From NCBI RefSeq assembly GCF_000732325.1, contig NZ_BBIW01000007.1, positions 208,738-272,737 on the forward strand: 64,000 bases of DNA, given 5' to 3'. The notes beneath the pieces are model-generated. The model ran no database searches and was not told the DNA's origin. It worked only from the letters and a program-made list of their open reading frames with translations. A program made the translations under genes and the position numbers. This stretch comes from Paenibacillus sp. TCA20. Lineage in GTDB: Bacteria > Bacillota > Bacilli > Paenibacillales > Paenibacillaceae. Position 1 is the first letter of the stretch. The number at the start of each line of letters is the position of its first letter. This document shows positions 55,718-64,000 of this stretch, one piece after another.

Positions 55718-57157
55718 ATGTCTATATTCAGCACATATGTTCATAAGAAATCGATGTTTAATCGAATTTTATCAGCCATACTTGTTACCTCTGCATTACT
55801 ATCACCGTCAGTAGGCATATCGCCGGTTCAGGCTGCTTCCGCAGCTGCCGCCACGACCAAGCCGGCTTCCATTACAGTCGACAGCGAGTCTGTCACGTGG
55901 GAATACGCCCCTTTTGTTGAGAAGGGAACGACCTATGCTCCCCTTAGACAGGCGGCCGCTGCTCTCGGCGGGCAAGTGAAATGGAACCAAGCCAAACAAA
56001 CGGTGGAAATTTATAATCATGGCGATACCATTACACACCGTGCGGGAACCAACGTCATTCAAATCAATGACGATCGGCTCATGCTCCCTGCTCCATCGAA
56101 GAATATGAGCGGCACACTTATGATTCCGCTGCGTACCCTCTCGGATGCGATGAAAGCAGGGCTGCAGTTAACGAATACCTCTTCCCAGATGATCATCACC
56201 CTGCAATCAGATTCGTCGACGATCATGAGTAGTGATTCAGCTGCAATCGATCAGTATCTTAAGGAGACCAAATACTCAGGCATAGCGCTTGTGGCGAGTA
56301 ATGGAGACATTCAATTGAGAAAAGGCTACGGATTATCGGATATCAATTCCCTTGTTCGCCCGGATCAAAAATCACGCATTGCCTCCATCACCAAAGGCTT
56401 TACAGCCGCAGCCATCATGCAGCAGGTTCAGCAGGGAAATATTTCGCTTGAAGACCCTGTTTCCAAATACGTATCCGGCATTGACCGCGGTAATGAGATT
56501 ACCATTCATATGCTGCTCTCACATACTTCCGGGCTTCCTTCCAATTTTACGCGTGAGGAAGGGATTACTATGGAGGATACACTTGCGGAGATTCGTACGA
56601 AGAAGCTGATGGCAGAACCGGGTGCTGAATACCGTTACAGCAATAACGGATACATTTTACTTGCTGCTATATTGGAGCGTGTGTCGGGCAAAGAGTACGG
56701 CGCATATCTTCAAGAGCAATTCTTTAAGCCGATTGGCATGAAGAATACAGGTACGGCAACCCCTTCTACCAAAACAATGAAAGGCTATACGGATCAGAAG
56801 GGTACATGGGCCGAGGCCAGCTATTATGTTTCCCAATCCGGAACCGGTACACTGTATTCTACAGTTGATGATCTGCTGAAATGGGATCAGGCTCTACGGG
56901 GAAACAAAGTGCTGTCCGAGGAAATTCAAGAGACCATGTACACGCAATACTCTGATCGAAACTATGGATACGGCTGGATGGTCAGTGAAACAGATGAAGG
57001 CACGGTCGTATTCCATAACGGCAGTGGTACAGGCTACTCTACAGGTATTTCGCGTAATCTGGATAACGGCATAACGATCATCCTGCTCGGCAACCATGCC
57101 GGAATGGATATGACAGGCATGCTCAATCATATACAGAAGATGGCACTCAAGCTATAG
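55718..57157 (+). CDS. Secreted serine hydrolase (beta-lactamase/PBP4* type) with copper-amine-oxidase-like N-terminal domain
   Basis: 479 residues. A signal peptide (about 1-40) is followed by a copper amine oxidase N-terminal-like domain (about 50-165, TYAPLRQAAAALGGQVKWNQ and MIPLRTLSDAM). This module is common on Paenibacillus exported proteins. The class C beta-lactamase domain follows, with the active-site SITK near residue 223, YSNNGY (Tyr-x-Asn) and HNGSGTG as the third motif. It probably hydrolyses a D-amino-acid peptide or ester outside the cell. It has no obvious link to the purine genes around it. Confidence 0.85.
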   Translation: MSIFSTYVHKKSMFNRILSAILVTSALLSPSVGISPVQAASAAAATTKPASITVDSESVTWEYAPFVEKGTTYAPLRQAAAALGGQVKWNQAKQTVEIYNHGDTITHRAGTNVIQINDDRLMLPAPSKNMSGTLMIPLRTLSDAMKAGLQLTNTSSQMIITLQSDSSTIMSSDSAAIDQYLKETKYSGIALVASNGDIQLRKGYGLSDINSLVRPDQKSRIASITKGFTAAAIMQQVQQGNISLEDPVSKYVSGIDRGNEITIHMLLSHTSGLPSNFTREEGITMEDTLAEIRTKKLMAEPGAEYRYSNNGYILLAAILERVSGKEYGAYLQEQFFKPIGMKNTGTATPSTKTMKGYTDQKGTWAEASYYVSQSGTGTLYSTVDDLLKWDQALRGNKVLSEEIQETMYTQYSDRNYGYGWMVSETDEGTVVFHNGSGTGYSTGISRNLDNGITIILLGNHAGMDMTGMLNHIQKMALKL

Positions 57158-57199
57158 ACATTAATTTTAGGTCAGACCAACCGAATAGAGGTGTCACTC

Positions 57200-58375
57200 G
57201 TGTTTAATAAACCACAGAAGGATCATATTGAGATCATCGGAAGCATAGCTGAACAGCATATGGATAGTGCAGCAAGAGCAGATGAGCAGAATGAGCTGAA
57301 CTACGCACTGATTGGAGACCTGCTGGCAGCAGGCTACCACACCTATTCTGTTCCCAAGGAGTATGGAGGGCTGGGCGTATCTCTCTCCGATTTTCTGCAG
57401 TGTCAGGAGCGTATCGCCATGGTGGATGCCGCAACAGCTCTCGCCATTGGATGGCATCATATTACGGTATTCAACGTAGGACAGAACCAGCTATGGGATG
57501 AAGCGTCCTTCCATGCTTTATGCAGAGCCGTTATATCGGAAGGCGCCTTGGTTAATGCAGCAGATTCGGAAAAGGCGACGGGAAGTCCTTCACGTGGAGG
57601 GAAGCCGCAGACCTCTGCAGAGAAGACTTCGGATGGCAATGGCTATGTGCTGACAGGGCGGAAGACATTTACGTCGCTATCAACGGCACTTCATTATTAT
57701 GTCGTATCGGCCACAGATTCGGTTACTGGTGAAGTTGGTGAATATCTGGTTCATAAAGATATGCCAGGTGTAAGTATTGAGCCCACCTGGAACATGACAG
57801 GCATGCGCGGGACGGTCAGCCATGATCTTGTGCTAAACCAAGTGCAACTGCCTGAAAATGCGCTGGTTCGAAGACGCCCTGCAGGGAAGAAATCCATTCG
57901 TCCCAACGCCTACTTGCTTAACATTCCAGCCGTATATCTTGGGATCGCCCAGGGGGCAAGGAGAGAAGCGCTTCGTTTCGCTGCGGCATATCAGCCGAAT
58001 AGCCTGACCCATCCCATTATCGAGCTGCCTCACATTCAGCATAAGATTGGGCAGCTCGAGATGGAGCTGACGACAGCCCGTCATTTTTTGTACAGTGTAG
58101 CGGCTAGATGGGAGCAGCTGGAGCGGCCTTTGACAGACAGCGACTTGGCCGGAATCGCTCCCGATCTTGGCGCAGCCAAGACCTTTGCCGTTCAGAATGC
58201 ACTCTCTATTGTAGATACAGCCATGCGGATTGTCGGAGTTCACAGTCTGGCCAGCTCCCACCCGCTCTCACGCATGTATCGTGATGTAAGATTCGGACTC
58301 CATAATCCGCCGATGGACGACGCCGTTTATCAGATGCTGGCGAAACGCGCCATCAGTGAAGTCCACTCGAGCTAA
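57200..58375 (+). CDS. Acyl-CoA-dehydrogenase-family flavoprotein (YdbM-like)
   Basis: 391 residues. The N-terminal helical domain has the GYHTYSVPKEYGGLG block, the central beta domain has GYVLTGRKTFTSL, and the C-terminal helical bundle ends DTAMRIVGVHSL...MYRDVRFGLHNPPMDDAVYQML. Where classical acyl-CoA dehydrogenases carry the catalytic Glu near YEGT, this protein reads HNPPMDD, so a flavin-dependent monooxygenase or other oxidase role (DszC/HpaH-like) is possible. The GTG at 57200 is chosen because GAGGTG lies about 6 bases upstream. It follows the serine hydrolase by 42 bases and converges on the NCS2 permease. Confidence 0.78.
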   Translation: MFNKPQKDHIEIIGSIAEQHMDSAARADEQNELNYALIGDLLAAGYHTYSVPKEYGGLGVSLSDFLQCQERIAMVDAATALAIGWHHITVFNVGQNQLWDEASFHALCRAVISEGALVNAADSEKATGSPSRGGKPQTSAEKTSDGNGYVLTGRKTFTSLSTALHYYVVSATDSVTGEVGEYLVHKDMPGVSIEPTWNMTGMRGTVSHDLVLNQVQLPENALVRRRPAGKKSIRPNAYLLNIPAVYLGIAQGARREALRFAAAYQPNSLTHPIIELPHIQHKIGQLEMELTTARHFLYSVAARWEQLERPLTDSDLAGIAPDLGAAKTFAVQNALSIVDTAMRIVGVHSLASSHPLSRMYRDVRFGLHNPPMDDAVYQMLAKRAISEVHSS

Positions 58376-58390
58376 ATTTATGAATTAAAA

Positions 58391-58448
58391 AAGAAGCTAC
58401 GACACACTGCCATCCTCTCTAAAGCCGGCATGTAATTCGTAGCTTCTT
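58391..58448. terminator. Bidirectional terminator
   Basis: AAGAAGCTACGA and TCGTAGCTTCTT form a perfect 12-bp stem with a 34-base loop between the converging flavoprotein and permease genes. Confidence 0.75.
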
Positions 58449-58451
58449 ATC

Positions 58452-60014
58452 TTATCCCATATTATTTTTTAACTTGGCCGTTTCATATTTATCCCATCCG
58501 ACCATATTCTCTAAAATAATGACAAGCACCACACCCATTACAAGTCCATTGGACAACAACGGGGTGAGCAGCGGAGGAAAGTCTCTAAAAGCAGAAATCG
58601 GTATGTTCATGATGCTTATTCCAACAAGTACAGGCAGCGCCACCCGATAGATGGTCTTCGGATTAAATACCGCGCCTTGGAACGTTCGAATGGCCGTACC
58701 GAACATTTGGAGATACGCGGCAAACAGTACTGCATTTCCAACCGTTAAGGGCAGCTGAGCCAGCCATCCGCTTAACGAAGGAAACACCCCGACGATAATA
58801 AACATCAGGGATCCAGCTAGTAGAGCCGCACGCCGGAGAACCTTTGTATTTTCCAGAAATCCGATCGAGGACGCAAACGTGCCAAAAGGAATCAATCCCA
58901 GGCATCCTCCGAGCACCGAGAATACATTGGTGAATATAAACGCTCTTTTGTATTGCCCCGGTGTTGCTGTTCGATTGAATAATTTCCCTGCAGCGGTTAG
59001 GCTCGTTAACGTATTCGTCATGTTCACAAGCCCGGCAAGCAGCCCAACCATTATAATCCCTGGCTCTAACCCAAAATTACCCCAGGGCATCCACTGCCAT
59101 AGTAAAGCACTACCAGCTGAGCCCCCTGTAGAAGCAGCAGATGCAGCCGATCCTGAATTTTGACCAAACAACACCGCATAGGCTATCCAGCCAAACACAA
59201 TTCCTCCAAGGAGCGAGAACTGTCCCCATTTCCCTCTGCCTTTGAGATGAATAACAGCGACCACCAGAATAATGACTAGCGATAGTCCGGCCAGGGGCAG
59301 ATTCCATGTACCGCTCTGATCATAGCCGATCATGCCTTTGAAGAACGTATTAGCCAACTGAAACGTAAGCAGCAACAGATACACGCCCATGACGATCGGA
59401 GTAAACACTCGCTGCAGGATGCGGATAAAGCCGCACATCGCCAAAATAATGACCATCACACTGGACAAAATAAATCCGCTCATCAAACTCGACCCTACTG
59501 TTGCAAGATCCATTCCCATTGCAGGAGCAGACGCACAAATACTAAGCACCACTCCCCACCACACGCCGGCAGGTCCATCCATGAGCGCATATCGGTGTCC
59601 CCATATCACCTGGACGATACATAGCAGCCCCGTCAAAATAAAAGAACGCTGCATCGAAGCAGCTATTTCTTCAGGCGGTAGCCCTAACGCATGACCAATT
59701 GATAGCGGCACCATCACGGTATTCGTAAACAAAAAGAAAAGCCACTGCACACCGGCAAGCAGCACATTCAATGAGAATCTCGATTTGAGCTCCTGGAGTA
59801 AATAGCTCGGTCTGAGCTCAACACCAGATCCTTTCTGGCGTAGTTCAGAAATTGTAATCATTGACCTTAACTCCGCACTCGTTGTCTGATTCTTCTCAAG
59901 TTCGACTTCGTTTTTTTCTGCGATCTTATCCAGCTTCGTATTCAAACCTTTGTTTAGATGCTTCTCTTTATCTTTCATTTCACATTTCGTTATGGGTTTC
60001 TTATCGGTACTCAT
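58452..60014 (-). CDS. NCS2-family uracil/xanthine permease
   Basis: Up to 520 residues with about 12-14 membrane helices. Family blocks include GVQWLFFLFTNTVMVPLSIGHALGL, YALMDGPAGVWWGVV and FTPIVMGVYLLLLTFQLA. An unusual charged N-terminal extension of about 75 residues precedes helix 1. The ATG at 60014 has no clear ribosome site, while an internal ATG at 59861 (Met52) has GGAG 9 bases upstream, so a 469-residue form is plausible. It likely imports a nucleobase and fits the neighbouring PucR-controlled purine genes, though it is not in their operon. Confidence 0.82.
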   Translation of the reverse strand: MSTDKKPITKCEMKDKEKHLNKGLNTKLDKIAEKNEVELEKNQTTSAELRSMITISELRQKGSGVELRPSYLLQELKSRFSLNVLLAGVQWLFFLFTNTVMVPLSIGHALGLPPEEIAASMQRSFILTGLLCIVQVIWGHRYALMDGPAGVWWGVVLSICASAPAMGMDLATVGSSLMSGFILSSVMVIILAMCGFIRILQRVFTPIVMGVYLLLLTFQLANTFFKGMIGYDQSGTWNLPLAGLSLVIILVVAVIHLKGRGKWGQFSLLGGIVFGWIAYAVLFGQNSGSAASAASTGGSAGSALLWQWMPWGNFGLEPGIIMVGLLAGLVNMTNTLTSLTAAGKLFNRTATPGQYKRAFIFTNVFSVLGGCLGLIPFGTFASSIGFLENTKVLRRAALLAGSLMFIIVGVFPSLSGWLAQLPLTVGNAVLFAAYLQMFGTAIRTFQGAVFNPKTIYRVALPVLVGISIMNIPISAFRDFPPLLTPLLSNGLVMGVVLVIILENMVGWDKYETAKLKNNMG

Positions 60015-60096
60015 TATTAAAACCAGCTTTCAAATTTTCAATATATCCAGTTCCTTGATAATCTGTTTCTCCTGTACTTTGCAATCATTGGTCCTA

Positions 60097-60927
60097 TTAC
60101 TTAGCACCAGCCTTCTCCAGGATTGTAATCATGTCTTTAAAATCTCGGCTCTTCGCATGCGCCAGGGGCGTTACACCTTGTCCATCAGCCAGGTTTACAT
60201 CCGCCCCATGTTCAACGAGCAGCTTCACAATTTGAGTGTGCCGTTCTCCGCCATCTCCTAAAATAACCGCCTCTAACAGCGCGGTCCATCCGAGATTGTT
60301 GATATGATCAATATCTACATCCGAATGCTTAAGCAGATACTCGACAATCTGGACATGACCTCGATCTGCCGCAGGTATTAATGCCGTGCCTCCGAACCGG
60401 TTCGTTAGTGTTGTGTCTGCACCTGCTTCAACCATCAGTTTCACAATCTCTGGTCTGCCTTCAGCTCCGGCATAGAGAAGAGCGTTGTCACTACGCTGAT
60501 CTCGCAGGTTCAAGTCTGCCCCTTTCTGGATAAGAGCCTCTACCGTATCAGGCTTATTTCCATATGTCGCTGCAAGGATCGCCGTTCTTCCTCGATCATC
60601 CGTAACATTAATATCAATACCTTGCTCCAGCATGGTAAGAACCTTGTCGGTATCTCCAAGCTCTGCTGCATTTACAAAATCCATAGAGTTCACTTGATCA
60701 TCCTCCTGACGATGATTCTTATTGTTATTTTGCTGTGCTCCTGCGTTGAAAGAAACCTCAGATTCAATGGCGCGATCAGATGTGCCCGAATTCATAGATT
60801 GATCTGCTTGTGTATCAGAAACAGGTTGTGCCTCTTGCTGAGATTTTTCTGAATTGCCATCCATTGCACAGCCTGAGATCAACATCATCATAACTAATAT
60901 TGATAAGGAAGCCTGTAATAACCTCAC
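60097..60927 (-). CDS. Ankyrin-repeat lipoprotein
   Basis: 276 residues. The lipobox LISGC places lipidated Cys20 after a hydrophobic signal. A Ser/Gln/Asn-rich linker (about 21-75) is followed by five to six ankyrin repeats of about 33 residues (for example GRTAILAATYGNKPDTVEALIQKGADLNLRD split over repeats 1-2, and GVTPLAHAKSRDF in the last). It probably acts as an extracellular or membrane-surface protein-binding scaffold. It is downstream of the divergent LysR gene and transcribed away from it. Confidence 0.85.
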   Translation of the reverse strand: MRLLQASLSILVMMMLISGCAMDGNSEKSQQEAQPVSDTQADQSMNSGTSDRAIESEVSFNAGAQQNNNKNHRQEDDQVNSMDFVNAAELGDTDKVLTMLEQGIDINVTDDRGRTAILAATYGNKPDTVEALIQKGADLNLRDQRSDNALLYAGAEGRPEIVKLMVEAGADTTLTNRFGGTALIPAADRGHVQIVEYLLKHSDVDIDHINNLGWTALLEAVILGDGGERHTQIVKLLVEHGADVNLADGQGVTPLAHAKSRDFKDMITILEKAGAK

Positions 60928-61047
60928 ATCATCCCTCCACCACTGTGCTATGTTTTTATGGTATCATGGGACATACTATATTAAAAATATTTAAAACCTT
61001 GCTAAAGTATAGGATTATCATATAGATAAGGATGAGGAGTTTAGTGG

Positions 61048-61941
61048 ATGGATATTAAGCAGCTACGTTATTTTATTGCCTTGGCCGAAGAATTGCAGGT
61101 TACCTCAGCAGCGCATAGACTTCATATGTCACAGCCTCCACTGAGCCAGCAGCTGAAGCTGATGGAAACAGAACTCGGTGTCCCTTTGTTCTATCGAAAC
61201 GGGAGACAATTAGAGCTTACTGCCTCAGGCAAGACGCTATATGAGCATGCGTTAACCATCACCCGCTTGATGGAAGAAGCCACAGCAGAGGTACAGGAAT
61301 CGGGTCTTGGGGTCAGAGGAAAATTATCTATTGGCATCAATACACTGTCTGATGAGAAGCTGCCGAAGGTACTGAGTACTTTTCGCACCCTCTATCCGAA
61401 AGTTACCTTTAAAATTCAACAGAACGAAACCAATACACTTGCTAAGCTAATCAAAGAAAGGGTACTTGATCTAGCCATTATACGCCTTCCCATCGCACTA
61501 GAGGATTTTGACTATGAAGTACTTGGCACGGAGCCTCTATATTTTGTTACGGGAGCTCATCAAGCAAACGCAGATCCGTTAAACCATGAATCCGTGGTTT
61601 CCATCCCTTATGAGAGGGTGTCACAGTATCCATTAATCCTGCCAAGTACAGAAGGACTGGGCTTATATCACTTGATCCTGGATCAGTTTCACAGTCGAGG
61701 CCTGTCGCCTGTAATCATAGGAGAATGCTCTGATATTGGAATGCTCGTTGAACTCGTCGCTTCAGGGTTCGGCTCTTCGATCCTTCCTAGAAGCTCCTTA
61801 CATCGATATAAAGGCGAACAGATCCTCACTTATCAAATTGCGGGACCTCAGGAAACGTCTAGTTCGGCTGTCATTTGGCTCAAACAGCACTACCTTAGCA
61901 AAGCTGCTCAGAAGCTCATTGGTCTGTACAAAACTTTGTGA
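61048..61941 (+). CDS. LysR-family transcriptional regulator
   Basis: 297 residues. The winged HTH is at 1-60 (MDIKQLRYFIALAEELQVTS, AAHRLHMSQPPLSQQLKLME, ELGVPLFYR). The effector-binding domain (about 90-295) has the periplasmic-binding fold with GKLSIGINTLSDEKLP. An AGGAG lies 8 bases before the ATG. It is divergent from the ankyrin lipoprotein gene, which is its most likely local target, but the inducer is unknown. Confidence 0.9.
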   Translation: MDIKQLRYFIALAEELQVTSAAHRLHMSQPPLSQQLKLMETELGVPLFYRNGRQLELTASGKTLYEHALTITRLMEEATAEVQESGLGVRGKLSIGINTLSDEKLPKVLSTFRTLYPKVTFKIQQNETNTLAKLIKERVLDLAIIRLPIALEDFDYEVLGTEPLYFVTGAHQANADPLNHESVVSIPYERVSQYPLILPSTEGLGLYHLILDQFHSRGLSPVIIGECSDIGMLVELVASGFGSSILPRSSLHRYKGEQILTYQIAGPQETSSSAVIWLKQHYLSKAAQKLIGLYKTL

Positions 61942-62041
61942 GTCTCCTGGTGAATAGTAATTATGAGCAGTAATAAACCATCGCAGTATCATAGTGAAAC
62001 AGACCTGAATTGTTTAAGACTCACAAATCTCTGGCCTCACT

Positions 62042-62103
62042 ACCTTATCCCCGCTTCGTACACTATCCAATGCCTTGTGTGTGTTCCACATCGGGGATAA
62101 GGT
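62042..62103. repeat. Isolated 12-bp perfect inverted repeat
   Basis: ACCTTATCCCCG (62042-62053) and CGGGGATAAGGT (62092-62103) are perfect inverted arms with a 38-base loop in the gap between the LysR gene and the tRNA cluster. No T-run follows, so it is not a simple terminator. The rest of 61942-62181 shows nothing I recognise. Confidence 0.6.
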
Positions 62104-62181
62104 TTATGGTTATCTATGCGATAGCTTGCTCCTAGCTCCGACTAGTTAATTTATTTTCTAATATATTCTAATGCTATGCAC

Positions 62182-62211
62182 AAAAAAGCCTTCCGCATAA
62201 AGCGAAAGGCT
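62182..62211 (-). terminator. Terminator of the tRNA operon
   Basis: On the minus strand AGCCTTTCGC-TTTAT-GCGGAAGGCT is followed by TTTTTT, just after the last tRNA. Confidence 0.85.
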
Positions 62212-62222
62212 CCTTTTAAGTA

Positions 62223-62293
62223 AGCGGGTGATGGGAATCGAACCCACGCTACCAGCTTGGAAGGCTGGAGTTCTACCATTGAACTACACCCGC
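62223..62293 (-). tRNA. tRNA-Gly (TCC)
   Basis: Acceptor GCGGGTG/CACCCGC pairs, the anticodon loop CTTCCAA gives TCC, and the T-arm is GGGTTCGATTCCC. The 3' CCA is not encoded. Last gene of the cluster. Confidence 0.95.
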
Positions 62294-62306
62294 AAAATAT
62301 ATGAAA

Positions 62307-62380
62307 TCGGGATGACACGATTTGAACATGCGACCCCCTGGTCCCAAACCAGGTGCTCTACCAAGCTGAGCTACATCCCG
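62307..62380 (-). tRNA. tRNA-Pro (TGG)
   Basis: Acceptor CGGGATG/CATCCCG and anticodon loop TTTGGGA. CCA is not encoded. Confidence 0.95.
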
Positions 62381-62426
62381 TTACACAGATTAAGAATGAT
62401 AATGGCCTGTTATCATTTCATAAAAG

Positions 62427-62503
62427 TGGCGCGCCCTGAGAGATTCGAACTCCCGACCTTTTGATTCGTAGTCAAACGCTCTATCCAGCTGAGCTAAGGG
62501 CGC
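62427..62503 (-). tRNA. tRNA-Arg (ACG)
   Basis: Acceptor GCGCCCT/AGGGCGC and anticodon loop CTACGAA; wobble A is normally edited to inosine. CCA is encoded. Confidence 0.95.
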
Positions 62504-62509
62504 GTATTA

Positions 62510-62584
62510 TGGAGCGGAAGACGGGAATCGAACCCGCGACCCTCGCCTTGGCAAGGCGATGCTCTACCGCTGAGCCACTTCCGC
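62510..62584 (-). tRNA. tRNA-Gly (GCC)
   Basis: Acceptor GCGGAAG/CTTCCGC and anticodon loop TTGCCAA. CCA is encoded. Second glycine isoacceptor of the cluster. Confidence 0.95.
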
Positions 62585-62592
62585 AAAACATA

Positions 62593-62679
62593 TGGTGCGG
62601 TCGAGAGGACTCGAACCTCCACGGCTGTTACACCACTAGAACCTGAATCTAGCGCGTCTGCCAATTCCGCCACGACCGC
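62593..62679 (-). tRNA. tRNA-Leu (CAG)
   Basis: Class II tRNA of 87 nt with a long variable arm. Acceptor GCGGTCG/CGACCGC; the anticodon loop contains CAG. CCA is encoded. Confidence 0.93.
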
Positions 62680-62697
62680 ATATGTTATTTAAAAAAG

Positions 62698-62770
62698 TGA
62701 GCCATGAAGGACTCGAACCTTCGACACCCTGATTAAAAGTCAGGTGCTCTACCAACTGAGCTAATGGCTC
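62698..62770 (-). tRNA. tRNA-Lys (TTT)
   Basis: Acceptor GAGCCAT/ATGGCTC and anticodon loop CTTTTAA. CCA is not encoded. Confidence 0.95.
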
Positions 62771-62779
62771 TCATTAAAA

Positions 62780-62854
62780 TGGCTGGGGATATAGGATTCG
62801 AACCTATGCATGACGGAGTCAAAGTCCGTTGCCTTACCGCTTGGCTAATCCCCA
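62780..62854 (-). tRNA. tRNA-Gln (TTG)
   Basis: Acceptor TGGGGAT/ATCCCCA with the U1-A72 pair typical of tRNA-Gln; anticodon loop CTTTGAC. CCA is encoded. Confidence 0.94.
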
Positions 62855-62875
62855 ACAGTGATAAGGAGTAAATAA

Positions 62876-62952
62876 TGGGGCGATCGATGGGACTTGAACC
62901 CACGAGTGCCGGAGCCACAATCCGGTGCGTTAACCCCTTCGCCACGACCGCC
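62876..62952 (-). tRNA. tRNA-His (GTG)
   Basis: Anticodon loop ATTGTGG. The extra G at position -1 opposite C73, diagnostic of tRNA-His, is encoded, as is CCA. Confidence 0.95.
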
Positions 62953-62968
62953 ATATTTTTTAAAAAAC

Positions 62969-63054
62969 TGGTGGAGGATGATGGATTCGAACCACCGAAC
63001 CCTTACGGGAGCAGATTTACAGTCTGATGCGTTTGGCCACTTCGCTAATCCTCC
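62969..63054 (-). tRNA. tRNA-Tyr (GTA)
   Basis: Class II tRNA of 86 nt with a long variable arm. Acceptor GGAGGAT/ATCCTCC, anticodon loop CTGTAAA. CCA is encoded. Confidence 0.94.
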
Positions 63055-63065
63055 ATATGAAACTA

Positions 63066-63141
<76 letters not shown>

Positions 63142-63188
63142 GAATTGATTACCAAAACTGTATTCCAAATCAGAAGTAAACAATTAAA

Positions 63189-63265
63189 TGGCGGAACTGA
63201 CGGGATTCGAACCCGCGATCTCCTGCGTGACAGGCAGGCATGTTAGGCCTCTACACCACAGTTCC
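63189..63265 (-). tRNA. tRNA-Asp (GTC)
   Basis: Acceptor GGAACTG/CAGTTCC and anticodon loop CTGTCAC. CCA is encoded. Confidence 0.95.
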
Positions 63266-63276
63266 ATATAATTCAA

Positions 63277-63350
<74 letters not shown>

Positions 63351-63360
63351 ATATTAAGAA

Positions 63361-63433
63361 TGGAGACTGAGGGGATCGAACCCCCGACCCTCTGCTTGTA
63401 AGGCAGATGCTCTCCCAGCTGAGCTAAGTCTCC
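63361..63433 (-). tRNA. tRNA-Val (TAC)
   Basis: Acceptor GGAGACT/AGTCTCC and anticodon loop CTTACAA. CCA is not encoded. Confidence 0.95.
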
Positions 63434-63456
63434 ATTATATAAAGAATAAATTAAAG

Positions 63457-63528
63457 TGACCCGTAGGGGATTCGAACCCCTGTTACCTCCGTGAAAGGGA
63501 GGTGTCTTAACCCCTTGACCAACGGGCC
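63457..63528 (-). tRNA. tRNA-Glu (TTC)
   Basis: Acceptor GGCCCGT/ACGGGTC (one G-T pair) and anticodon loop CTTTCAC. CCA is not encoded. Confidence 0.95.
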
Positions 63529-63561
63529 TTGATAAAAGTAATGCTTGTCCAATATGTTTAG

Positions 63562-63653
63562 TGGCGGAGAAAGAGGGATTCGAACCCTCGAGACGCTTGT
63601 GACGCCTACACGATTTCCAATCGTGCTCCTTCGGCCAGCTCGGACACTTCTCC
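63562..63653 (-). tRNA. tRNA-Ser (GGA)
   Basis: Class II tRNA of 92 nt with a long variable arm. Acceptor GGAGAAG with a U-rich partner TTTCTCC; anticodon loop TTGGAAA. CCA is encoded. Confidence 0.93.
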
Positions 63654-63701
63654 GTGAGAGCTAAGTCCCCGAGAGCAAATGAATGCTCTCAGGATATTGG
63701 A

Positions 63702-63774
63702 CTCCCCGAACAGGACTCGAACCTGTGACAACTCGATTAACAGTCGAGTGCTCTACCAACTGAGCTATCAGGGA
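63702..63774 (-). tRNA. tRNA-Asn (GTT)
   Basis: Acceptor TCCCTGA/TCGGGGA and anticodon loop CTGTTAA. CCA is not encoded. Confidence 0.95.
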
Positions 63775-63778
63775 ACAA

Positions 63779-63854
63779 TGGTGGAGCCAAGCGGGATCGA
63801 ACCGCTGACCTCCTGCTTGCAAGGCAGGCGCTCTCCCAGCTGAGCTATGGCCCC
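63779..63854 (-). tRNA. tRNA-Ala (TGC)
   Basis: Anticodon loop CTTGCAA and T-arm CGGTTCGATCCCG. The acceptor GGGGCCA/TGGCTCC has a G-T pair, as alanine tRNAs do. CCA is encoded. Confidence 0.95.
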
Positions 63855-63876
63855 AGAATACAGAAATGTTAAGTTA

Positions 63877-63955
<79 letters not shown>

Positions 63956-64000
63956 TAATATTTAAAAAATACTGTAAAGGGCAAAAAATAACCCTAAGGG

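Noticed and set aside
60015..60096. Purine riboswitch in front of the NCS2 permease gene
   Set aside because: The leader lacks the paired arms and conserved loop bases of a purine aptamer, and is too short to hold both aptamer and expression platform.

Overview
The window looks like chromosomal DNA of a Gram-positive, low-to-mid G+C Bacillales bacterium, most likely Paenibacillus or a close relative. The basis is the strong AGGAGG-type ribosome sites, many TTG and GTG starts, sugar ABC importers paired with YesM/YesN-like two-component systems, lipobox lipoproteins, S-layer-homology and copper-amine-oxidase-like surface domains, and a long tRNA cluster of the kind found after Bacillales rRNA operons. 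The genus is inferred from content only.

Layout. 1-5500: a truncated surface protein with nine bacterial Ig-like repeats, a small methyltransferase, a 36-residue membrane peptide and a heparinase II/III-family lyase with a CcpA-type cre site upstream. 5600-7320: a compact predicted type I toxin-antitoxin pair (24-residue holin-like toxin with a convergent antisense RNA), then a complete IS3-family element. 7390-9640: a lipoprotein and an AraC regulator. 9720-20930: a galactoside locus (GH2 beta-galactosidase, two ABC permeases, binding lipoprotein, YesM-like kinase, YesN-like regulator) and a uronate-dehydrogenase-like enzyme. 21080-22280: a DUF2087/GIY-YIG-like protein with a palindrome inside its promoter.

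22440-42190 is a peptidoglycan-sugar salvage region. One side holds NamZ (DUF1343 exo-muramidase), NagZ and an AnmK interrupted by one amber codon. The other side holds an RpiR/MurR-type regulator, two paralogous sugar-binding lipoproteins (one broken at a poly-A run), two permeases, an MsmX-type ATPase and, divergently, a MurNAc/GlcNAc kinase and the MurQ etherase. Together these would cut MurNAc and GlcNAc from wall fragments, import them by ABC transporter rather than PTS, phosphorylate them and convert MurNAc-6P to GlcNAc-6P. A 1,962-residue SLH-anchored metallophosphoesterase and a YesL-like membrane protein sit within this region.

42250-46140: a chemoreceptor and a polar amino-acid importer lacking its ATPase. 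46360-60010: a probable purine-related module under PucR (deaminase-type amidohydrolase, NupNOPQ-like nucleoside ABC importer, Rieske oxygenase, PucR, serine hydrolase, acyl-CoA-dehydrogenase-like flavoprotein, NCS2 permease), with an exact PucR-box match in the divergent promoter. 60100-61940: an ankyrin lipoprotein and a LysR regulator. 62220-63955: eighteen tRNA genes on the minus strand ending in a terminator. The last 45 bases (63956-64000) are AT-rich and hold nothing I can identify.
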